This document shows positions 56,948-64,000 of a stretch of 64,000 nt of DNA, in pieces. Every line of letters begins with the position of its first letter. Position 1 is the first letter of the stretch. Source of the DNA: an uncultured Algibacter sp. GTDB taxonomy: Bacteria > Bacteroidota > Bacteroidia > Flavobacteriales > Flavobacteriaceae. Where the stretch lies: assembly GCA_947502405.1 (NCBI GenBank), contig CANMZT010000002.1, positions 124,001 through 188,000 on the forward strand. Reading direction: 5' to 3'. Both the position numbers and the translations under genes were made by a program. The notes beneath the pieces are model-generated. The model saw nothing but the letters and a program-made list of their open reading frames with translations. It had not been told where the DNA came from and did no database searches.

Positions 56948-59900
56948 TTAAAATGAATTTATTTTAAGTTGAATAGTATGCTTACCTGGGGCGAGCCTTA
57001 TAGACTCAAATGCCGAAGGTACTTTTTCTCCATTATGTATTAAGTCTTTTCCATCTAATCCATTTAAAGAAAACTCAGCAACCATATTTCCTGGGATTTC
57101 AATCTCGTAAGTCTGCAATCTCGCGCCGTTGTATTTATATTTTGCTTTAATAGTTCCTCTTACTGTTGGTACTTCAATTTCACTAGATTTCAGTTTACTC
57201 ATTTGTGGCTTAATCATGGCTACACCAAACCCAGCTGTTTTAGGTTTAATACCCCATAAACCACGAGGAATTACATTTGCAGGTACAGCTCCCCAGGCAT
57301 GATTCCAATCTAGGTTTATCTTGTAATCGTAATCCCAAGCTTCTAACGTTATTGTTGAGCCCTCTCTAATCATATTGTACCAACTTCTTTTGGCTTTGCT
57401 GGCTAATAACTCTAAAGCATAATCAGCTTCACCAGCGTTATATAATCCATCCATCAAAAATTGTGCGCCATATACACTACAAGCCATTCCGCGAGATTTT
57501 ACGTAATCTACAACAGACTGATAATGCTCTTGAGGCACTAGCCCAAATGCTAAAGGCATCATATTGGCATGCAAAGATGCGTGATCTGTACCTATACCAT
57601 CCACATAAACACCTCTTTCTTTATCGAACATTTGTTCATTAACTGATTTTTTTGCTTTTATCGCTCTATATTCAAAATCTAAAGCCTCTTCTGTCTTTCC
57701 TAAAATTTTGGCAAATTCAGCCATAATTTTCATGTTTTCGTAAAAGAAAGAATTAATAACTGTGCTGTATGGCTTAAACACAAATCCGTCGCGCTCTCCT
57801 TTAGTTTTACTACCAGCAAAGTTTTTACCTGGCCAATCCACAATATCAGTTAGTGGTTTTTTATAGCCTTCAGGGAAACCTAATTTTTTCATAAATTCTG
57901 CATCCACTTTTGTAGAAGTGATTAAACCATCTTCATTTGATAATTCATATAAAGATTTATGCTTTAAAGGCTCATAATAACGCTCAACTAATTCAGTATT
58001 GCCTGTGTACATGTAATCCGCATAAATTAGCAACGGCACATGCTGTTGCCATTCAGTAGGCCATGTTGGGTTTTTCATAAAATACTCAATAGTTCTTCTA
58101 GCCATTGCGTATTCTCTATCTGTAGTGTAATGACTTAGCTGATTTAAGTATGCATCGGCTTCATAAGGGATACGTTCTCTATCACCATCAACATATAAAC
58201 CATTAAATGTTGTTGCTTTTATAGAGTACTTACACAAATCCCAAACTTGATTTAAAATATCATTATTACTCTTAAAGCTACTTGCATTTTCATCCCAATA
58301 GGTGTGAAATGCTAATTGAGTAAAATCATTTGCAGAAAGCTCTTGTTGAGCACCTTCAACTTCTGCATATCTAAAAGGTACTAATGGAGGAAAACCATCT
58401 GGTAATGGAACAGCTTTATTAGGCCTAGTGTTTCTCTCATCGGTTTGTACTTGAATTTGATATTTTGTTTTACCAGGTTTTACATCAACTTTTATTTCTT
58501 GATAGCGAATATTACTTCTTTTAGGTGGTGTTCTGTTTACATTCCCTTTATCATCTATCATTTCACCAACTCTCACAGTAAGTGTATGAGGTGTTTTTGC
58601 CTCATAAGTAAAGTCCATAGTAGCAAAAGCTGCTTTTCCAAAATCTATAAAATAGAAACCATCTCTCTTTTCAAAACTTGTAGGCTTAACTTTAGTCGTT
58701 ATAAATTTATTTTCTGTTGAAATAATATAACTATCACTTTTACCAGTCGTGAATTTTTGAGCATCTGAGTAATCAACAAGTCTATTTTCTTGCTCCCAAA
58801 TTCTAACTTTCCAATAGTAGGTTTTTCCGATTTCTAGAGTATTTCCGCCATACTCAACATCTGTTGATTGTGAAGAAGCTACTCTACCACTATCCCAAAC
58901 ATCGCCGTTGTTATTATCAATATCTTTTTTATTTGATGCTACTAAAATTTGGTAAGCGCCTTGAAATTTAGAACCTAAAGGCACTGTCCAGCCAAATTCT
59001 GGTTTTAAATCGAATATTTCAACATCTGTAGATGGTTCTCTTATTAGTTCAACAGTTAAATCTGTTGGTGCTGCTCTAAACTCATTGCTATTTTTCTTAA
59101 TTAATTCATCAAGTTTTGCTCTAAGTTTATTGGCTACTTCTTTATATTTCTTCTTTCCAATTAAGTTTTTAACCTCTTTTGGATCTTTCTTTAGGTTATA
59201 AAGTTCTTCAATACTTTTATCGTTTACGTATCTAAAATATTTCCATTCTTCAGTACGAACACCCTCACTTGGTGGAATATTTTCAAAATCCCAGATGTGC
59301 TCAATTAAGATGGTATCTCTAGCAATAGTATTGGTTTCTTGTTTTACAATTGGTAATAAACTTTTTCCTTGCCAAGTTTCTGGAGCTTCAACTCCTGCAA
59401 TATCAGCAATGGTTTGTGGCACATCAATATTAAGTACCATATCCTTTACATCTTGGTGCTTATTCACTCGTGGGTCAAAAACTATTAATGGCACACGAAT
59501 AGAGTTCTCATACATTAACCATTTACCTGCAAACTGGCGTTCTCCTAAGAAATAACCATTATCTCCCATTAAAATGATAACCGTATTTTTATCTAGTCCT
59601 TTTTGTGCTAGCTTTTCACGAATTTTCTTAATTTCTAAATCCACACCAGAAATCATTCTGTAATACCCTTTTAAGCTATGTTGATATTTCTCTGGAGTAT
59701 CATAACGCCATGTCCAACGTAATCTATTAAACCCGTCTCTTACAATTTTTGGTTGCGCTAAAAAGTATTTATCATCACCTAATTCTGGTTCTGGTATTGT
59801 AGTATCCTCTAGCATTTCATCCATTCCAGCTTGCCAGAAATATTGTTTTGGAGCACCGTCGTGTGCATGTGGTGCACTAAAACTTAATGATAAACAAAAT

Positions 59901-60475
59901 GGTTCTTCATTAGATGCATTCTTATCAATAAAATCTAATGCTTTTTGCCCTGTATATCGTGTTAAATGTACAGTATCATTGTTTATAGTTTTATAATAAT
60001 AACCTCTTCTGTCTTTAAAACGATTATTTCTATCATAAGATTCGTATTCATCAAATTGCTTATCTAAATCATTATAACGCACACCATATTTACCAAAAAA
60101 ACCAGTATAATATCCGTTATTTTTAAGCAATGTTGGATATGAATTCACCATATATTCTTCACGTACATTCCCTGTTTGAAAGTTAAAGTTGTGCGCTCTT
60201 TCATGTAACCCAGTAAAAAGACTTGCTCTACTGGCAGCACAAATTGGCGTAGTAACAATAGCCGTGTGGAAATAGGTCCCAGATTGCGCTAAATTATCCA
60301 TTGTTGGAGTTTCAACAAACTCGTTACCGGCATAACCAATGGCATCAAAGCGTTGATCATCTGTTAAAATAAAAATAATGTTTGGCTTTTCTGAATTATC
60401 TTTTTGTTGAGCGTAAGCAAAATTTAAACTGTACAAACCAGATAATAGAATTAATAAAAAACTGTTTTTAAGCAT
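56948..60475 (-). CDS. Bifunctional S1 sulfatase - GH78 alpha-L-rhamnosidase
   Basis: An 1175-residue secreted protein (signal peptide ends NFAYAQ, residue 23). Residues ~30-465 are an S1 sulfatase with metal residues D39-D40, formylglycine motif C79-A-A-S-R83 and G304-D-N306. Residues ~468-1175 are a GH78 enzyme: an Ig-like module ([10 protein letters not shown]), a sandwich ([10 protein letters not shown]), and a barrel with [12 protein letters not shown] from D763, where E767 is a candidate acid. One polypeptide can thus desulfate and remove rhamnose. A bimodular enzyme of this order is known from the Formosa agariphila ulvan locus. It has its own CAGGA promoter and terminator. The acid motif differs from the DCPxRE form of the other GH78 proteins. 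Confidence 0.9.
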   Translation of the reverse strand: MLKNSFLLILLSGLYSLNFAYAQQKDNSEKPNIIFILTDDQRFDAIGYAGNEFVETPTMDNLAQSGTYFHTAIVTTPICAASRASLFTGLHERAHNFNFQTGNVREEYMVNSYPTLLKNNGYYTGFFGKYGVRYNDLDKQFDEYESYDRNNRFKDRRGYYYKTINNDTVHLTRYTGQKALDFIDKNASNEEPFCLSLSFSAPHAHDGAPKQYFWQAGMDEMLEDTTIPEPELGDDKYFLAQPKIVRDGFNRLRWTWRYDTPEKYQHSLKGYYRMISGVDLEIKKIREKLAQKGLDKNTVIILMGDNGYFLGERQFAGKWLMYENSIRVPLIVFDPRVNKHQDVKDMVLNIDVPQTIADIAGVEAPETWQGKSLLPIVKQETNTIARDTILIEHIWDFENIPPSEGVRTEEWKYFRYVNDKSIEELYNLKKDPKEVKNLIGKKKYKEVANKLRAKLDELIKKNSNEFRAAPTDLTVELIREPSTDVEIFDLKPEFGWTVPLGSKFQGAYQILVASNKKDIDNNNGDVWDSGRVASSQSTDVEYGGNTLEIGKTYYWKVRIWEQENRLVDYSDAQKFTTGKSDSYIISTENKFITTKVKPTSFEKRDGFYFIDFGKAAFATMDFTYEAKTPHTLTVRVGEMIDDKGNVNRTPPKRSNIRYQEIKVDVKPGKTKYQIQVQTDERNTRPNKAVPLPDGFPPLVPFRYAEVEGAQQELSANDFTQLAFHTYWDENASSFKSNNDILNQVWDLCKYSIKATTFNGLYVDGDRERIPYEADAYLNQLSHYTTDREYAMARRTIEYFMKNPTWPTEWQQHVPLLIYADYMYTGNTELVERYYEPLKHKSLYELSNEDGLITSTKVDAEFMKKLGFPEGYKKPLTDIVDWPGKNFAGSKTKGERDGFVFKPYSTVINSFFYENMKIMAEFAKILGKTEEALDFEYRAIKAKKSVNEQMFDKERGVYVDGIGTDHASLHANMMPLAFGLVPQEHYQSVVDYVKSRGMACSVYGAQFLMDGLYNAGEADYALELLASKAKRSWYNMIREGSTITLEAWDYDYKINLDWNHAWGAVPANVIPRGLWGIKPKTAGFGVAMIKPQMSKLKSSEIEVPTVRGTIKAKYKYNGARLQTYEIEIPGNMVAEFSLNGLDGKDLIHNGEKVPSAFESIRLAPGKHTIQLKINSF

Positions 60476-60534
60476 TTTAGTCTACGATTTTATAGAATTA
60501 ATTAAGGGCATATTAGCAGCAGCCCCATAGAGGT

Positions 60535-60579
60535 TAAAAGTAAAATTTAATAGTTCAAATTGTATCCTGCTCTGTCCTG
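60535..60579 (-). promoter_or_regulatory. Tandem CAGGA promoter of the sulfatase-GH78 gene
   Basis: Coding-strand CAGGACAGAGCAGGAT (60564-60579) has the 10-bp period, with TACTTTTA (60535-60542) 21 nt downstream. The ATG at 60475 is 59 nt farther, the longest leader among the seven. Confidence 0.6.
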
Positions 60580-60625
60580 AGAGTTTTTATTTATCTAATC
60601 ACATTGCCTTGTTCAATTCTGGCAT

Positions 60626-62044
60626 CTACCAGTTATCAGTTCTAAATACAGATATTGGCAAACCAGAATTTGTTTTTAAGTTACTTTCAAAACAATCTTC
60701 AAAACCATAACGTAATGCTACAGGATTATTAACCTTTTTACCGTAAATAGTCAAGGTTTTTTTGTCTTCATCGAAACTTACTTTAGCAGGGTGAAAAACT
60801 TTATCATTTGAAGCTAATGAGAAACCGCTTATGTTATCTGCTTTTATGAAGAAATCGCCTTTTTGAAATGTAAAACGAAGTGTTACTTTGTCATTTTTTA
60901 TTGACATTTTCTTTAGAGTAGCACTCTCATAGTTTAAACCTTTGACATTATACTGATTAGCGAGTGCCATTTTTAATAACCGCTTTGCTATAATTTCTTT
61001 TTTAGATGGATGAATATCATTACAATCTCCTGCATCAGTAGTAATAACTATTCCTGTATTGGGTATGTTTTGAGAAATTTTAAATTGTGCTTCTCTTATT
61101 AAATCAGCTCCCTTTTTTGTGCCGTTCTTATTTTTAACATAATTAAAAGGTGCTATCTGTACAAAATAAAATGGAAGATTTTTGTTATTCCACTGGGTTC
61201 TCCAAGAGGCAATTAAATCTTTCATACAGCTATTATATGACTCTGGATTAGATCTATTCGATTCGCCTTGATACCAGAGTATCCCTCTAACAGTGAAATC
61301 TTTAAAAGGATGAATCATTGCATTATATAAAAATGAAGGTTTCTTTTGCTTTTTTTGTTCTTTTGGTAAGGTATTTGAAAACTTAACACCCTTATACTTG
61401 AGTAAATCTTCCTTTGGAATCCAAGATTCTATTCTCGTACCACCCCAGGCAGATTCTATGATGCCAATGGGAACATTTAACTTCTCAAAAAGTTTTGCAC
61501 CAAACATATACCCAATAGCACTAAAGGTGTTTGCTGATATGGCATCAGATTCTACCCATTCACCATTCACATTAAAACTTGGAGATATGCTAGCAGTTCT
61601 TGCATTATTAAATAATCTGATATTTTTATTATTTGCATTTTTAAGATAATTATCCGCTTTTAAAACCTTTGATTTCCCTAAACCTTTAAGTGGCATTTCC
61701 ATATTAGATTGCCCAGAACAAAACCAAACTTCACCAATAAGAATATTTTTAAGTGTTTTAGAATTACTTCCTGTTATAGTTATATTTTGAGGGGCAAAAG
61801 ACCCTTTTTTAGTCTTTATAGTTGTAGACCAAAAGCCTTTTGAATCTGAAATGGTAGATGCTGTATGTCCCCAGCTTGAAGTTATTACTATACTTGTATT
61901 TGGCACATCCTTACCCCAAATAGATACTTTTTGCCTTTGTTGCAATACCATATTATCTCCAAAAACTGAAGGTAATTCTATTTGAGCTTGCACCATTAAA
62001 ACACCAAACAAAAATAAGAATGCTATGAATGCATGTTTTTTCAT
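60626..62044 (-). CDS. Sialate-O-acetylesterase-like SGNH esterase
   Basis: A 472-residue secreted protein (signal peptide ends LMVQAQ, residue 21). It begins with the FGDNMVLQQ sandwich typical of sialate-9-O-acetylesterase relatives. The SGNH fold follows, with S113 in GQSNM as nucleophile, WYQGESN as a conserved block, and DCNDIHP as the candidate Asp-His pair. It probably removes acetyl or other ester groups from a polysaccharide in the periplasm; whether ulvan is its substrate is not clear. It follows the oxidoreductase gene by 8 nt and precedes the promoter of the sulfatase-GH78 gene by about 45 nt. Confidence 0.82.
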   Translation of the reverse strand: MKKHAFIAFLFLFGVLMVQAQIELPSVFGDNMVLQQRQKVSIWGKDVPNTSIVITSSWGHTASTISDSKGFWSTTIKTKKGSFAPQNITITGSNSKTLKNILIGEVWFCSGQSNMEMPLKGLGKSKVLKADNYLKNANNKNIRLFNNARTASISPSFNVNGEWVESDAISANTFSAIGYMFGAKLFEKLNVPIGIIESAWGGTRIESWIPKEDLLKYKGVKFSNTLPKEQKKQKKPSFLYNAMIHPFKDFTVRGILWYQGESNRSNPESYNSCMKDLIASWRTQWNNKNLPFYFVQIAPFNYVKNKNGTKKGADLIREAQFKISQNIPNTGIVITTDAGDCNDIHPSKKEIIAKRLLKMALANQYNVKGLNYESATLKKMSIKNDKVTLRFTFQKGDFFIKADNISGFSLASNDKVFHPAKVSFDEDKKTLTIYGKKVNNPVALRYGFEDCFESNLKTNSGLPISVFRTDNW

Positions 62045-62052
62045 AAATCTTT

Positions 62053-63246
62053 TTAAAAATCTATTTTATCATGCCATTTTACAATTTTATTCTTGTACAT
62101 AGCGTCAAGTCCCATTTGTACACAAATTGCAGCTTTTGCACCCGTAATAATACTTGATTCAGGAGTTTTATTATTGATGATTGATGATTTAAAATCTAGC
62201 AATGCTTGTTTGCTTGGGTCTAAATGTTCTACATTAATTTTAGAACCTTTTTCCTTATGCCATTGGGCAGTTGCTCCACTAACACCATCAACATCCTTTA
62301 TAACTTTATTTTTCTTTTTGCCTTCAGGATAAAACCATGCATTTTTAGTGTCAATAACTATAGTGCCTTTATCACCAATTACTTTTATTTGATAACCATC
62401 TTTTGCATTACTCGTTAAGCAGGTAAACTTTGCTTGCACGTCGTTAGGATAGCTGTAGATTAAATGTACATTATCAAAGGTTTCTCTTCCATCTTTCCAA
62501 TAATCAACGCCACCAACACCCATCACTTGATTTGGAGTATCGTTAAGTACCCAATTCACAAAATCAATTTGATGAGAACATAACTCAGCAGTTAATCCTC
62601 CAGAGAATTCTCGATACATCCTCCAGTTTATAGCTTTTTCAAATTTATGCTCAGGCACTGGTCTTCTCCAGTTTCCGTGTCTGTTCCATTGGCACTCAAA
62701 TGCTATTATTTTTCCAACCTTTCCTTGTTGAATTAAATCTACTACATGAGTGTAAAGTCTTGAACTATGGTATTGATGCCCTGTTTGAAATATCTGATTA
62801 GATTGATTTTCTTTATTAACTAAATTCCTTATTCCTTTATAACCTTTAGCTAAAGTTTTTTCACAATATACATGCTTACCCGCATCAAGTGCATCAATTG
62901 CAACTTTTGAATGCAAATGAAAAGGAGTTGCGACTATAACTGCATCAACATCCTTGTTATCTAAAAGTTGTCTGTAATCTGAATATCCCTTAGGATTTGA
63001 ATTGGCTTTTGCTAAACCTTTCTTTAGCCTAAATGGCAACACATCGCAAGCAGCTATTACATTTACATGGTCTATAGAGTTGATTATAGACGTTAAACCG
63101 CCTCCGCGATCTCCAGTGCCAATAACACCAATATTTATAGTAGTGTTGGCATTTAAATTAGACATCACATTACCATATAAATAGGAAGAACTGGCTACAC
63201 CAGCAGTAACTATAGCTGTATTCTTTATAAATGAGCGTCTTTTCAA
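62053..63246 (-). CDS. Gfo/Idh/MocA-family oxidoreductase, Tat-exported
   Basis: A 397-residue protein starting MKRRSFIKNTAIVTAG, a twin-arginine signal, so it should fold with its cofactor in the cytoplasm and be exported. A Rossmann NAD(P)-binding motif follows (GVIGTGDRGGG, residues ~40-50), then the YCEKTLAK block, a variant of the usual EKP motif, and the C-terminal substrate domain with GGLTAELCSHQIDFVNWVL. Family members oxidise or reduce sugars, or act as NAD-dependent glycosidases (GH109). The substrate here is unknown. It lies 3 nt downstream of a second, related gene and 8 nt upstream of the esterase gene. Confidence 0.85.
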   Translation of the reverse strand: MKRRSFIKNTAIVTAGVASSSYLYGNVMSNLNANTTINIGVIGTGDRGGGLTSIINSIDHVNVIAACDVLPFRLKKGLAKANSNPKGYSDYRQLLDNKDVDAVIVATPFHLHSKVAIDALDAGKHVYCEKTLAKGYKGIRNLVNKENQSNQIFQTGHQYHSSRLYTHVVDLIQQGKVGKIIAFECQWNRHGNWRRPVPEHKFEKAINWRMYREFSGGLTAELCSHQIDFVNWVLNDTPNQVMGVGGVDYWKDGRETFDNVHLIYSYPNDVQAKFTCLTSNAKDGYQIKVIGDKGTIVIDTKNAWFYPEGKKKNKVIKDVDGVSGATAQWHKEKGSKINVEHLDPSKQALLDFKSSIINNKTPESSIITGAKAAICVQMGLDAMYKNKIVKWHDKIDF

Positions 63247-63249
63247 ATT

Positions 63250-64000
63250 TTATAGTTTTGGTTCCCAACCTGGTTCATAAGTTCTAGACCATAGTTTCAT
63301 GGCGTCTCTGTTATACATCACGCCTAATTTATCGTCTATATCAAAAGCATCATTAATTCTATAAGCAATATTTGCATAATGCACCATTGCCATACTTTTA
63401 CTAGCATCATCAATAGGTGCCGTTAATTTAGCCTTCCCTCTAATCGTATCAAAAAGATTTTGAACATGTTTTGTTGAGGTATCTCCACCACCGCCTAAAG
63501 CATTTCCTGCTTCTTTTGATGCCGAATTATATTCTTTAACTAATTTACCTTTTCGGTCGTATAACAAATATTTACCTCTATCTACAAATACAGATCCTTC
63601 AGTACCATAAATTATAGTACCACGACCTCCTCCATAGGTGTTATAACTATTTCTAGATTTACCGTCCCACTTTATCATCTTATTATCTGCAAATTTAAAT
63701 GTAGCTTCCATATCATCATACATTTCCCAACCATCATCTAAAAAGTGACGCTTTTCAGCTTCAACATATACATGCTGAGGAAAGTCTACTTGTAAAGCCC
63801 ATCGTGCTACGTCTAATTCGTGGGTACCATTATTACCAGCTTCTGCTGTACCATATTCCCAACCATACCAATGCCAATTGTAATTCCATGTTTCAGAGGT
63901 ATAATCGCGTCTTGGGGCTGGCCCTTGCCATAAATCCCAGTCTAATCCATCAGGAATTGGAGCACTTTTTTGTATAGGCGCTTGTCCTCTCCTGTTATTA
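63250..64000 (-). CDS. Gfo/Idh/MocA-family oxidoreductase, C-terminal part (cut by window edge)
   Basis: The frame is open from 63250 to the right edge and encodes about 249 C-terminal residues. The methionine at 63723 is internal: upstream codons continue in frame with YGWEYGTAEAGNNGTHELDVARWAL, the substrate domain of the family (TAEAGNNGTHELD corresponds to TAELCSHQIDF in the neighbour at 62053). Later motifs are GTIIYGTEGSVFVDRGKY and a C-terminal WEPKL. The N-terminal NAD-binding half is outside the window. It is most likely exported too, but the signal cannot be seen. Adjacent to another member of the same family, it suggests a two-enzyme oxidation step. Confidence 0.82.
   Translation of the reverse strand, partial: NNRRGQAPIQKSAPIPDGLDWDLWQGPAPRRDYTSETWNYNWHWYGWEYGTAEAGNNGTHELDVARWALQVDFPQHVYVEAEKRHFLDDGWEMYDDMEATFKFADNKMIKWDGKSRNSYNTYGGGRGTIIYGTEGSVFVDRGKYLLYDRKGKLVKEYNSASKEAGNALGGGGDTSTKHVQNLFDTIRGKAKLTAPIDDASKSMAMVHYANIAYRINDAFDIDDKLGVMYNRDAMKLWSRTYEPGWEPKL

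Noticed and set aside
63250-63723. Complete 157-residue gene at the right edge
   Set aside because: In-frame codons upstream of the methionine encode the rest of the Gfo/Idh/MocA substrate domain up to position 64000.

Overview
The window is AT-rich DNA from a marine member of the Bacteroidetes, most likely a flavobacterium. The evidence is the many Bacteroidetes-type lipoproteins, type IX secretion (T9SS) C-terminal sorting domains ending in KLVIK-like tails, TAnnTTTG-like promoter boxes, and the gene content. Almost all of it is one polysaccharide utilization locus. The lyases (two full PL28-type and two PL24/PL25-type beta-propellers), the unsaturated-uronyl hydrolase (GH105), many alpha-L-rhamnosidases (GH78, GH106), S1 sulfatases, xylosidase-type enzymes (GH3, GH43), a GH2 enzyme and a rhamnose transporter together point to ulvan, the sulfated rhamnose/uronic acid/xylose polysaccharide of green algae. 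The content closely recalls the ulvan locus described in Formosa agariphila. That comparison rests on family knowledge, not on a search.

Layout. Positions 1-377 hold the 3' end of a divergent PL28-like gene on the + strand, the only + strand gene. Every other gene is on the - strand. From 30827 down to 543 runs one probable operon of 13 intact genes plus a broken fragment. It holds a candidate (alpha/alpha)-toroid lyase, a GH59 enzyme, five GH78 and two GH106-type rhamnosidases, two sulfatases, a sugar isomerase and rhaT, and it ends in a convergent terminator at 465-498. From 30966 to 38176 are three secreted lyases, each with its own promoter and a T9SS tail, sharing a beta-trefoil module. 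From 38344 to 44450 is a GH106-GH2 pair. At 44620-45507 is a small secreted carbohydrate-binding protein. From 46047 to 52789 is GH43-GH3-GH105-sulfatase. From 52903 to 56853 is a beta-propeller lyase with a DUF5060-type hydrolase. At 56948-60475 is a sulfatase fused to a GH78. From 60626 to the right edge are an acetylesterase-like protein and two Gfo/Idh/MocA oxidoreductases, the last cut by the window.

How they fit together. T9SS-exported lyases cut ulvan outside the cell. Lipoprotein and periplasmic sulfatases, GH105, rhamnosidases, xylosidases and GH2/GH59 enzymes then trim the oligosaccharides. RhaT and the isomerase handle the released deoxysugar. No SusC/SusD pair and no regulator lie in the window, so these must be outside it.

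The strongest unexplained signal is regulatory. Seven transcription units share a CAGGA element, in five cases as a tandem pair with a 10-bp period, placed 20-21 bp upstream of a TAnnTTTG-like box. This looks like one regulon. Other notable items are a GH59 enzyme carrying a GH78-type N-terminal module, a decayed F5/8-type domain just upstream of it, a four-copy beta-trefoil module in the lyases, and two small MITE-like inverted-repeat elements.
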